Assembly: GCA_025201865.1 (NCBI GenBank)
Contig: MU602777.1
Coordinates: 35,187 to 55,711, forward strand
Length of the DNA: 20,525 bases
Reading direction: 5' to 3'
Origin: Ramicandelaber brevisporus
Lineage: Eukaryota > Kickxellomycota > Ramicandelaberales > Ramicandelaberaceae
Positions 1-8,054 of the stretch are shown in pieces (position 1 is the stretch's first letter; every line of letters begins with the position of its first letter). Both the position numbers and the translations under genes were made by a program. A model generated the notes under the pieces. It saw only the letters and a list, made by a program, of their open reading frames with translations. It did not search any database and was not told where the DNA came from.

Positions 1-84
1 GATTTGAAAGATAATAAAATTGTATAACGATGTGATGAGTGAATATTATTATTGTTTTCTATCCAAAATAACTGTGTTAATGTA

Positions 85-1557
85 TCAAGCCCATTCGCGC
101 GGCTTCTTCAGCACCTCAACAAGCTCAGCCTCTGCCGAGCCTGGTACGGGAGTGTGCTTGTACTCCCACCGTGCCGACAGTGGCATTGATACCAAAATGC
201 TCTCAATGCGCGCACCTGGGGTGTACAATCCAAACTTGGTGCCGCGATCGTGCACCAGGTTGAACTCGACATAGCGGCCGCGCCGGATCAGCTGCCAGCG
301 GCGCTCCTCGGCATTGTATGGCTGCACGCACCGCTTTCTGACAATCGGCAGGTATGCGCGCAGGAACGAGTCGCCGACATCCCGCACGTGCTCGAACAGC
401 TCTGGAATCGGCCGGTCGTTCATGTCGTCGAAGAACACGCCGCCGATGCCGCGCGCTTCCTGGCGATGCGGCGAGTAGAAGTACTTGTCGCAGTCCTTCT
501 TGTACGTTGCAAAGCGCGCCGGATCGTACTTGTCGCACGCCGCCTTGATGGTGCGGTGGAAGTACTCGGCATCTTCCTTGTACAGGTACGCTGGCGTGAG
601 ATCGATGCCGCCGCCGAACCAGTTCTCGACGCGGCCATTCTCAAAGTCAATCTCGCGGCCAGCTTCATCGAGCATGATCAAGCCAGATGAAACGACCTTG
701 TCCTTGTTACGCCCTAACGCCGGGTCAGCAGGCACGATGACCTCGAAATAGCGGAAGTTCAGATGCACAGTCGGACAGTGCGGATTGCGTGGGTGCATAA
801 TCAGCGAGATACCAGTTGCAGCAAACGGCAGGTTCATACCAGTTGGCAGGTCCTTGTCACGAGCACGCATCTGCTGAATAGCAGCCGGCGACAGCATTCC
901 CTCAATGGTTGACACCATCACACCAGCCTTCTCAAACACGGCGCCATCCTGGAGAACGCAGCTGATGCCTTCACCGCCGTCATGCCGCTTCCAGTAATCG
1001 CGGATAAATGCCTTGGGCTGTAACGTTGGCTTTCCAGTGGAAGTTACCAAGTCCGTGGGCAGGAACAAGTCGCCGGCCATTAGCTCGCCATCTTCGTTCT
1101 TGAATGAAGTCTTGCTGGCTTGCACGGCTAAGCGATGCGATTCGGCAGCATACTCGGCTTCGATGGCGTCAATGGCATCGACAATTTCGGTTTGTAGCCG
1201 CTTAGCAAACGTGTGCACTCGTACACGCATGGGCAGCTCCAAGTTGTCCTCTTCGTCACAGCGGCGTGGTTTGGGCACGCTGGCGATGTCAAGTGGAGCC
1301 GGTGATTGAATAGCCTCGGAATGAGCAGGCGACATCATGCCAATGGCTGCATAACCGGACAGCGCGGCGGCTGTTATGGCGACAGCCGACGCGACCAGCT
1401 TGCGTTTACCTTGAGACGCGAATGAGCGCGAGGCTGGAGACTCGGTCCAACTGCCAAACATGCGACGCGTCGGTGGTTGGCAGCCGTGGTGGTGATGGTG
1501 GTGCGCAGTAATCTGCTTCACCAGTCTCGTTGGTCGACAGCCAGTGATTCTGAGCAT
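85..1557 (-). CDS. HEM13: Coproporphyrinogen III oxidase, oxygen-dependent, with mitochondrial-type presequence
   Basis: This enzyme oxidatively decarboxylates two propionate side chains of coproporphyrinogen III to give protoporphyrinogen IX in haem synthesis. The 490-aa ORF carries the family body from about residue 105 to the end. Recognisable blocks are GGEGISCVLQDG (194-205), HPRNPHCPTVHLNFRYFE (255-272), NWFGGGIDLTPAYLY (312-326), GIGGVFFDDMN (370-380) and a C-terminal block around RRGRYVEFNLVHDRGTKFG (425-443). The family active-site Asp matches D319 in IDLTP. The N-terminal ~100 residues are extra: a basic, Ser/Arg-containing stretch with six consecutive His (19-24), then an Ala-rich hydrophobic segment (about 53-78). 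This resembles the bipartite presequence of animal mitochondrial enzymes, whereas budding-yeast Hem13 is cytosolic. The start is the ATG at 1557, with a purine-rich leader next to it on the coding strand. No intron is needed. Identity is very secure; mitochondrial localisation is inferred. Confidence 0.97.
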   Translation of the reverse strand: MLRITGCRPTRLVKQITAHHHHHHGCQPPTRRMFGSWTESPASRSFASQGKRKLVASAVAITAAALSGYAAIGMMSPAHSEAIQSPAPLDIASVPKPRRCDEEDNLELPMRVRVHTFAKRLQTEIVDAIDAIEAEYAAESHRLAVQASKTSFKNEDGELMAGDLFLPTDLVTSTGKPTLQPKAFIRDYWKRHDGGEGISCVLQDGAVFEKAGVMVSTIEGMLSPAAIQQMRARDKDLPTGMNLPFAATGISLIMHPRNPHCPTVHLNFRYFEVIVPADPALGRNKDKVVSSGLIMLDEAGREIDFENGRVENWFGGGIDLTPAYLYKEDAEYFHRTIKAACDKYDPARFATYKKDCDKYFYSPHRQEARGIGGVFFDDMNDRPIPELFEHVRDVGDSFLRAYLPIVRKRCVQPYNAEERRWQLIRRGRYVEFNLVHDRGTKFGLYTPGARIESILVSMPLSARWEYKHTPVPGSAEAELVEVLKKPREWA

Positions 1558-2227
1558 CTTCAGTTTCTCTCTCCTCTCTCTATTCTGCTCTCTCTGTGTG
1601 AGAGTATGAGAGTGTGCGAAAGTGGTGTTTTCGAGATTAGGAACGAGGAGGTTGGTTATTACAAACGAAGAGGGAGAGGTGGTGGTTATGTGGAGGAAAA
1701 CGCGAGGATGAGAGAGGGATATGGCGGAGAAGTGCTGTGCTCATGTCACCTCATTCAGGGCACCGTCATCAATGTTCCTTTTATTCCTATTCTTCTTCGT
1801 CTTCTTCCACAGCTGTAACTCTGCGACGATGCGAGGGTTGAGATAAATATCTGTGATGCCGTCGGGGATATGCCCTTCATTGAGCGGAATTGACGCTTTC
1901 CTATTCGATCATCGCCACGACCCTATCTCGTTCCATTCAGAACACCAACGCCCCCCATTTCGGATTGACCTGGTTCCGCTGGTTGCTGTTGACTAAAAAC
2001 AACAACAAAAAAGACATTCGAGCACTTGGAAACCGGCAAGACATCGTGCCGTCTGCGCTTCCGTGGCATACATTCATCTGCCATCCTTACCCCCTGCTTC
2101 GCCCGGTCAGCCTTTCGATTCCGCTCTCAAACGACACCTTTTTTTTATCATCATCATCATCATCATCATCATTATCATCATCATCAACAACACCAGCTAG
2201 TTATCAGTGAACTTGTACCAGCAAACT
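1558..2227. other. Intergenic region between the HEM13 start and the next putative gene
   Basis: The part near 1557 is the leader and promoter of the oxidase gene, seen as CT-rich then purine-rich sequence. From about 1870 to 2227 the plus strand has no ATG and becomes C/T- and A/C-rich, as a 5' leader would. It ends with a TCA trinucleotide tract (about 2147-2186). I see no convincing coding sequence here. Confidence 0.5.
1777..1784 (-). promoter_or_regulatory. Possible TATA element of the coproporphyrinogen oxidase gene
   Basis: The minus strand reads ATAAAAGG here, about 220 nt upstream of the ATG at 1557. It is followed on that strand by a pyrimidine-rich leader, the same layout seen at other genes in this window. 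Assignment is by position and resemblance only. Confidence 0.25.
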
Positions 2228-2611
2228 ATGGCGTATATCCACGAAGGTGGCGACCGACACGACGAGCTGCTTCTCAATCTACCTGCTGCGTCCGCACGGC
2301 TCTGGCGGCCAGTAAGTGACTGTAGCAGACTGCCCATTCCCTGTTTGTTACACAGTAACCATGCGTTTAAGGAGGAGTCGGAATTGTCGCAACCACATCC
2401 ACTGCTACAGCAGCGATCATCCTCGCTACTGATATCGTCGCTGTCCTCCTTGCAACTGCTCTCGTCAACAGTAATGTCAGCAGCAGCGGCGGCGGCGACA
2501 ACAGCAGCAACAACAGCAACAACAGCAACAGTAATACCAGCGGGGAACAATGGTATTATTGGCAATCGCTCAACCAATCCTGCACGCCATTACTCGCATC
2601 AGCAGTGGTGA
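2228..2611 (+). CDS. Doubtful small gene, Ala/Thr/Ser-rich, with a possible 60-nt intron
   Basis: The first ATG after a roughly 350-nt ATG-free stretch is at 2228. It opens MAYIHEGGDRHDELLLNL and reaches a GTAAGT donor at 2312 in phase 0. A TTTAAG acceptor ends at 2371, so a 60-nt intron would keep the same frame to the TGA at 2609-2611 and give a 107-aa product. Read unspliced, it gives 127 aa. Overlapping AATAAA signals lie at 2696-2705. Against it, the product is low-complexity (Ser/Leu, then Ala/Thr from a CAG/CAA repeat). Frame +1 (2371-2682, with a hydrophobic segment) and the minus strand (2197-2577) are also open over the same DNA. I cannot decide the true frame; the family is not recognised. 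Confidence 0.25.
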   Translation: MAYIHEGGDRHDELLLNLPAASARLWRPVSDCSRLPIPCLLHSNHAFKEESELSQPHPLLQQRSSSLLISSLSSLQLLSSTVMSAAAAAATTAATTATTATVIPAGNNGIIGNRSTNPARHYSHQQW

Positions 2612-2695
2612 TCGAAAGCCCACTCCGTTATCTCCTTGTTTACCAGTGTGTGACCAGCAAGTCACGGAGGTCAATGTGAGTCGCGTAAATAAGTA

Positions 2696-2705
2696 AATAA
2701 ATAAA
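2696..2705 (+). terminator. Overlapping AATAAA polyadenylation signals
   Basis: Two overlapping AATAAA hexamers (2696-2701 and 2700-2705) lie about 85 nt after the TGA of the doubtful 2228 ORF. They also lie about 15 nt after the stop of the alternative frame that ends near 2682. They suggest a plus-strand transcript ends here. Confidence 0.35.
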
Positions 2706-3435
2706 CAAGGGCAGTGGCTTGTTTGTTGACATTCGAGCCAATCGGGTTGAGGGATGCAAGTGTTGCATTGCCCATGCAGGTTTCGTCTTTTTTTGTTTGA
2801 CCGAGCGCTCGCTCATACACACACATACATGCGCACACACACATACAGCTCTCGACAGTGTTGCTCGCTTGTAGTTCCTGAGAGAAGCAATTCCGTATCT
2901 CTTGCTCACAGTCCTCTCTGTACTGTTGCATTCTGTTGCACTCTGTTACACAATGGCTCTCTCCCTTCCCTCCCTTTCCTCCTCTCTCTCCCCTCTCTCT
3001 CCCTCACTCACTCTCTCGCTCTCTCGGTTTTGCTTTGGCTTCACTGGCGGTAGAGAGTTTGGGGATAATGAAACTCGCTCGCACGCGCGTATACACTATT
3101 GCGATGGATGCCTGCATGCTGCTTATTAAATGCTCAACATTGCCTTCGTTCGTCCTCTACCTCCCACGTTCATGTTGCCTCTCGCCTTTTTTAGTACTAT
3201 TTATCCCCCTCCCCTCCATAGACTTCACTCCCTTCTTCTTCTTCCTCTTCCGCTTCTTCTTCAACCGCTTACATACACTGCCTTTGCTTTTTTCCTTTCT
3301 TCTGAAACATACTATTGATCCTATCTCACCTCCATCACACGCACTCACACACACTTACACACAGACATACACACAAACCACACACAAAAACGCGCTTGCT
3401 CGCACTTCAGCTTTGATATAGCAAAACGACGACAA
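2706..3435 (+). other. Microsatellite- and pyrimidine-rich leader/promoter region
   Basis: The stretch contains CA/TA dinucleotide tracts (about 2815-2845), long CT runs (about 2950-3030), CTT-type runs (3230-3260) and an AC-rich block (3340-3390) just before the small ORF at 3436. Many open frames cross it on both strands, but all translate to Ser/Leu/Phe/His-rich simple sequence. The CT-to-AC order matches the leaders of better-supported genes in the window, so I read it as the upstream and leader region of the 3436 ORF. Confidence 0.45.
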
Positions 3436-3603
3436 ATGTCTCTTCGCAGAACTTCTGAATGCAACAACCTTTTTGCACTTGGTCTCGAGGGCAACACACG
3501 GAACCACTACGGCGCGACAACTGTGGACCACTTCAATTACATCTATCACGTGCCAGGCACGACAAGACCAGAGCAAATCTACGGCCCGTTCTCGTCAGAC
3601 TGA
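3436..3603 (+). CDS. Small 55-aa protein of unknown function
   Basis: An ATG in the context gacaaATG opens a 55-codon ORF ending in TGA at 3601-3603. The product starts MSLRRTSECNNLF and ends QIYGPFSSD. It is not low-complexity, unlike every other frame in this stretch: residues are mixed (Gly, Asn, Tyr, His, Thr, Pro, Arg) and codons such as GGC, CTC, TAC and CAC recur. No signal peptide or membrane segment is visible. A CT-rich then AC-rich leader precedes it and AATAAA follows at 3659-3664, a complete small transcription unit like others here. I do not recognise the family. It could instead be an exon of a larger gene, but the stop and the poly(A) signal argue against that. Confidence 0.45.
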   Translation: MSLRRTSECNNLFALGLEGNTRNHYGATTVDHFNYIYHVPGTTRPEQIYGPFSSD

Positions 3604-3658
3604 TCCGCAGCAACAGCGGCAGCAATAGTCTCCCTCCTCCCTCCCCAAACTTGTTATA

Positions 3659-3664
3659 AATAAA
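3659..3664 (+). terminator. AATAAA polyadenylation signal after the 55-aa ORF
   Basis: AATAAA lies 56 nt after the TGA of the small ORF, within TTATAAATAAAG. Its spacing fits a short 3' UTR. Confidence 0.4.
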
Positions 3665-4143
3665 GAATCCTGCCTCTCATTATTTTTCTTTACTTGTCTT
3701 ATTTTGCAGTCTTGTGCGCACCGATTTTATTCAACACTGATTCCTCCTTTTTCAATTTTTATCGTTTCCTCTCACACGCGAGCATCTGTCAAAAAGGACA
3801 CGGCTTTGTGGCATGGGCATCTGGGGAGGGGAGTAGCCGACACATTGATGATGGGGGATACAGAGTGGCGCTGGGGACCGTTTGCCGGGAATCGGGAGGC
3901 AGTTCTATTTATGGAGAAAAAGATAAACTATGGGAGTTGTTCTCGTGCCATGGTCTGCTCATGCTCTCAGTCCACTGGGAAACCCTATAAGATGGGAAGG
4001 AGTGGCAATGGTGGATGTAGTCTACGACGCCGTGACCAGTTTGAGTGTCAATCAAGCACCGTATCCACCACGAACTACTCACAATCTCTAACACAAAGTT
4101 ATAGAGGCTGGACCTCTCATTCTCACATTCTCATCTCATCGAA
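3665..4143 (+). other. Upstream region of the Q/N-rich regulator-like gene
   Basis: No convincing gene is visible. A 147-codon open frame (3704-4147) crosses it but does not read like a conserved protein. TATAAG at 3984-3989 is a candidate TATA element, about 160 nt before the ATG at 4144. After 4016 there is no further ATG until 4144, which fits a short leader ending in CT-rich sequence. The frame of the 4144 gene is open back to 4105, so an upstream exon joined near 4104 (TATAG) cannot be excluded. Confidence 0.35.
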
Positions 4144-4148
4144 ATGAT

Positions 4149-4180
<32 letters not shown>

Positions 4181-5802
4181 ATTGTGACGGAGGCAATGGG
4201 CAGTCATCCGAGCCTCGCCTTTCAAATCGGTATGGAAGTCCCAACTTCGCAATGGATCGGTCAATGCTCCCAAGTGTGTTCAATGGTCCTCAGTCCATGA
4301 CATCAAGCAATAGCCTCTCTATTAGTGCCAGCACAGCAGTCATGCCAGGCTTAGAGGCTATTCGTATGATGGACAATGCAAGCAGTAGTGTGCAACCAAG
4401 CCAGTCACGATCATCTTCGGCAACTCCAACAAGGTTGAACCGGTCACTACCATCCATGTCTCTCCTACTCACCAAGATTGGTCAACCGAGTCCATCTATG
4501 TCTCCGTCACAAGTTCCACAAGTTCCACCAGTGTCACCAGTGCTTTCAGAGCAACCAGTGCTACCAGCGTCACCTATTCTACAAACTCATAGCAAAGAAG
4601 GTGATGTTGCTTTGACACCAAATATCAATCAGTTGCAAAAGCAAACAACGCAACAGAATGAGGAGACAGCTGCGTCATCGCCATCAGAGCAAGATACATC
4701 TGAGTGTACGCAAGCGAAGAAGGACTCAGAGGATCAGCTGCAAAAAGTGACCAATGGTTCCAACGAGTACACTGACGAGTCAGCGACAAGTATAGAATCG
4801 TTCATACAAGGATTACAGCAGAAGCAACAGCAGCAACAGAAACAAAAGGAGCAACAATTAGCTAACTTCCTCAATATATTCACGGGGAACACTAACCAGT
4901 TGACTCTTCCTAGTGCGTTGCTTGGAACAGCTACGATGAATCCGTTCGCTAGTGTAGAGCAACAGCAGCAGGCTGTACCCACACTCCAACCATCGCTGCT
5001 GCAAATGATTAACCAGCCAGGTATAGACCCAGCACAGGCGCCATTACAAACTGCGCAACCTGCTCTGACTCAGAAGTCGTCATTGCCTCAGTTAAACACA
5101 ATGCTGACTACAGGTGCATTTCCTTTCGGAAGTTTGGGTGCAGCCGCCAATCCGGACACATCCAGTTATACTGCCGGCAGTAATAACACTCAAATGATGG
5201 GACAGGTTCCTATTTACAATCTAACCATGCCGACCACTTCTACTAGCGGGCTGGGACAGTCAATTTTTGCTGCCACATCGATTCTCGATACAGATGCACA
5301 CACAGACCGTCCCTTGACCACCACCACCAACACTACTACTACAACAGCAACAGCAACCAACCGTACTGAACTGCAGGCAGGTCCTGCATCTCAGATACCA
5401 CAGTTACAGCAGCGTTCCTTTTCACAGTTTACTCAGCTTCAAATACCAATTGAATCAATGACTGCGCCATTAAGATCGGCTTTAAGCTATCAGATGCGAG
5501 ACTCGTTCGAGGTGCCAGATGTTAATTGTATTATGACTCGGAATATATTAGCCGCATCTAGTCAATTGAGTCCAACAAATGTAATGGCATCTCAGAGTAC
5601 AACACATGGACAGCAGCAGCAGCAGCAGCAACATCAGCAGCAATACCCTATAACACCTGGATTAATCACAAGTTCGTTTATGCCACCACTTTTGATCTCT
5701 CCGTATACTCATCAATCCTCCAGCATTAGTCCAAATTGGCCAATTTCCTCATACACAAATGACTATATGTTAACAAACAACAGTGGGATGTCACAGAGAG
5801 CA
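4144..5802 (+). CDS. Q/N/S/T-rich regulator-like protein, 5' exon
   Basis: The ATG at 4144 opens an ORF that runs to a TAA at 5902-5904 (586 codons). I place the exon end at 5802, where the codon boundary is followed by GTAAAC. That gives 553 codons, and phase 0 fits the AG-ended acceptor at 7005. The residues after 5830 are encoded by a terminal inverted repeat and are probably not native. The product starts with an Asn/Ser tract, then Ser/Pro-rich (residues ~90-150) and Gln-rich segments (~225-240, ~490-505), with scattered hydrophobic/Gln patches. No catalytic motif, signal peptide or membrane span is seen. Composition resembles fungal transcriptional co-regulators and activation domains, but I recognise no family. 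Joined with 7006-7911 it would be about 854 aa. Confidence 0.7.
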
Positions 5803-5830
5803 GTAAACAAAACAAAAAGTAAACTCAGGC

Positions 5831-5893
5831 GGGTGGGTCGTTTTTACGTGATATTCCCGAAGTCTTGTAGGACAGGGATTTTTACCCAAAAAC
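5831..5893 (+). repeat. Left terminal inverted repeat
   Basis: Runs from GGGTGGGTCGTTTTTAC to ACCCAAAAAC. It pairs with 6924-6986 in inverted orientation and supplies the last codons of the 586-codon reading frame. Confidence 0.65.
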
Positions 5894-6923
5894 ATATACT
5901 TTAGCGTAAAAGGCAGCATGTCAGTTACGTAAATTGCATCCCCTCCTCCCTGTCCTTCCTCCTATCAAATCACATAAAATCACATTAAAATGACACTAAA
6001 GTCCCGCACTGAGCGGTACAGTTAGATGATGTTGTTTACAGAAGAGTGTGCGACAAAAAACCAACGAACGATACTGCTAGAAGCGCTGCTCGATCAAAGG
6101 AGGTTCGCCACTCTGCCTAGAAAAACACACACACACAAACACACAAACAATCCTCTCATAGCAACATAACAACATAAACCAATAAAGCACTCTTCCCCTC
6201 CACCAACACAAAAACAAACAAACCAAACAAGCAACAACCAGCCGTCGTTCCTGACTGAGACCAACAACACCCCCGGAACTCCAAGGGAAAAAAAAGCAAC
6301 CAACCCCACCAACAAAAACAACAACCCTCCCCGTGTCTGGTTGTTTCTGTGTCTCATCCCCTCCCTCTCTCTTCGTCCTTCTGCTTTGTCCCTGAACCGC
6401 ACCGTCTCTTTCCCACTCGCAACTCTTCCCCCTTCCCTCTGCACCGCACGTGTGTGTGCTCGCGCCTTCTGGTCGCGCCACCGTCGGTTGCACCTCGACC
6501 CTTCAAGACAACCACTTTCCCTGTCGCTCTGCTCGTCCGTTTCCTGCAGCAGCTGCTCCCGCTGTCTACGCCACCTCGGTCCTCCCTTCGCGTAGACACC
6601 CTTCTCGCCGGCTGTTCCCTTCTCTTCGCCGGTTCACGCTTGGTTGCTTCTTGTCGCTCGTGCCGCCTCTTTCAAGGTGGTCTGGTCACCCCCAATTGCT
6701 AATTGAGCACAACTCTGCCTGCATCCGCTCGGTTCTGCGGTCTACTCGCCTGGTCGCACCTTCCGTCGTCGATGCTCGCTACCCTTCCCCCGGTATACAA
6801 TGCAGCGTACAAGGGCTCTCGGCTTAGTGTCTGCCTCGTGCAGATACAACCGCTCTATCTCGGCTATCTGGTCGTGATTAGGGTGGAGGCCATTGCTCTT
6901 CGATTGCGTATATCAACTCGGCC

Positions 6924-6986
6924 GTTTTTGCGTATTATCCCCTGTCCTACAAGTTAAGACAAATTTTATGTAAAAACGGAACACCC
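6924..6986 (-). repeat. Right terminal inverted repeat
   Basis: Its reverse complement begins GGGTGTTCCGTTTTTAC and ends ACGCAAAAAC, matching the left repeat. It lies 19 bp before the inferred 3' exon at 7006. Confidence 0.65.
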
Positions 6987-7005
6987 TTGAAGGTACAATC
7001 TCCAG

Positions 7006-7095
7006 GAGTTTGATACTGTGCAGAAAGCGGCTTTCGACAGCCTTGTGAAAATATGCCAACAGCGCAAAAGAGATATCCATTCCAGCAACTCTGGC

Positions 7096-7129
<34 letters not shown>

Positions 7130-7911
7130 GCAACAACAGTAGTAGTAGCAGCAGAGATAATCCCGAAATGGAAATTGTCTCAACAGCAGTTGATGATATA
7201 AATTACACCCTTGAACTGGGAGAAGCAGGTTCGTCCACAGACCAATCTGGGCTTCGACCAGGTGTATATGCATCGCGGCATCGTTCAACAGGTAGCATAG
7301 AGCCAAATATTCGCCAGGTTAATGATGCTATCAAATGCATACGCCAAAAGGATTATTCGGAGCTTTCTGTAGATGCTCTTCGTGCTCTTTGTTCGTGGTT
7401 CAAGAACGGTGGTGGAAAATGCTTCGTGTACCAGCGACCAAATGGTACGAGATTTGGTCGATTCGACGGAGCTTATTTCAACGAGTCATCGCGTGCAAAG
7501 GCAAATGTCATATATGATCTGAACATTGTACCGCATATTGTTGCTCATATGGACAGGTACGCTGGAAAAAGAAGTTCAACACGGTGTGATGCTGTAACAA
7601 ATGCCTTGGGTCTATTTACGGAGCTGGCAGGTCAAGATCCGCTGGCTCTGCGTGAGCAGCTGGAAGAGAGCGGCTGTGAAGCAATTCGTCTTCTTGAAGT
7701 AATGGGACCCAAGAGCATCGAGGGCAAAGCACGGAAACTTGGGAAAATGTTAAAGCTCCCCCGGAAGAGTACTGCCCACTCAGTTGCGTCTGCTCCAGCA
7801 CACACATTACTGCCAATGAATCTTGTGTCAGGTGGAATGCTAAGCTTAACACATGTCGACACTCAGGCTGATTCCATGGATACAACACTCAACAATCCGC
7901 CAAGATCCTAA
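7006..7911 (+). CDS. Regulator-like protein, 3' exon with a helical (armadillo-like?) domain
   Basis: The frame is open from 6991 to the TAA at 7909-7911. I place the exon start at 7006, after CTCCAG, giving 301 codons. The only in-frame ATG near the N-terminus is at 7168, so an unspliced gene would lose the first 54 residues, including a predicted helix (residues 1-23). Next come an Asn tract (31-41) and a Ser tract. A non-repetitive block follows (about 98-255) with alternating helices: a SELSVDALRALCSWFKNGGGK segment, a Tyr/Phe/Arg-rich GTRFGRFDGAYF segment, and helices around DAVTNALGLFTELAG and EAIRLLEVMG. This looks like an alpha-solenoid or armadillo-like fold, but I cannot name the family. 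The gene is convergent with the peptidase gene 144 bp downstream. Confidence 0.7.
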
Positions 7912-8054
7912 ATATAACAAGCTTTGAAAATATATTATGAAGGAGTACATAAAATGTTTAACGAATATAAAAAGTCTATCAATACGCATAGTGGGATAAA
8001 GAGAATGAAGAGAATGAAGAGAAGGACGAAGGAAGAAGAAGGAGATGTATTAAA
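7912..8054. other. Short convergent 3' region
   Basis: The 3' flank is shared by two convergent genes. It contains an A-rich stretch and a GAGAATGAAGA direct repeat (about 8000-8022). No canonical AATAAA is seen for either strand. Confidence 0.4.

Larger units (their letters stand above)
5831..6986. mobile_element. Candidate non-autonomous TIR DNA transposon (about 1.16 kb)
   Basis: Positions 5831-5893 and 6924-6986 are imperfect inverted repeats: about 44 of 63 positions match by hand. Exact cores are CTTGTAGGACAGGG (14 nt; 5864-5877 against the reverse complement of 6940-6953), CGTTTTTAC and CAAAAAC. Both outer ends start GGGTG. Each repeat is also partly self-complementary (GTTTTTAC near the outside, CAAAAAC near the inside). 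A TA dinucleotide flanks each side (5820-5821 and 6994-6995), 9 and 7 bp outside the GGGTG; this would fit a TA-inserting Tc1/mariner-type element, but it is weak. No transposase ORF is present. The interior is AC-rich (about 6116-6240) then CT-rich (about 6331-6800). Confidence 0.6.
5803..7005 (+). other. Putative 1.2-kb intron containing a TIR element
   Basis: The donor GTAAAC at 5803 and the acceptor CTCCAG ending at 7005 are both in phase 0, and joining them links the 4144 and 7006 open frames. Removing the repeat-bounded element (5831-6986) leaves 47 nt, a size typical of fungal introns. An alternative is two separate genes with this stretch as intergenic DNA. No transcript evidence is available here. 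Confidence 0.45.

Noticed and set aside
250-690. 146-codon plus-strand frame opposite the oxidase gene
   Set aside because: It is a shadow of the well-supported minus-strand oxidase coding sequence.
2936-3421. 161-codon plus-strand open frame
   Set aside because: It reads CT microsatellites and AC repeats as Ser/Pro/Leu and Thr/His runs, and overlaps what looks like a leader for the 3436 ORF.
3704-4147. 147-codon open frame before the regulator-like gene
   Set aside because: It does not join smoothly to the 4144 frame and its ends lack supporting signals. It could hide an exon but cannot be supported.
6077-6493. 138-codon open frame on the minus strand inside the TIR element
   Set aside because: It is the complement of AC- and CT-rich tracts, giving Val/Cys/Phe and Arg/Glu/Gly runs. 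It shows no transposase motif.
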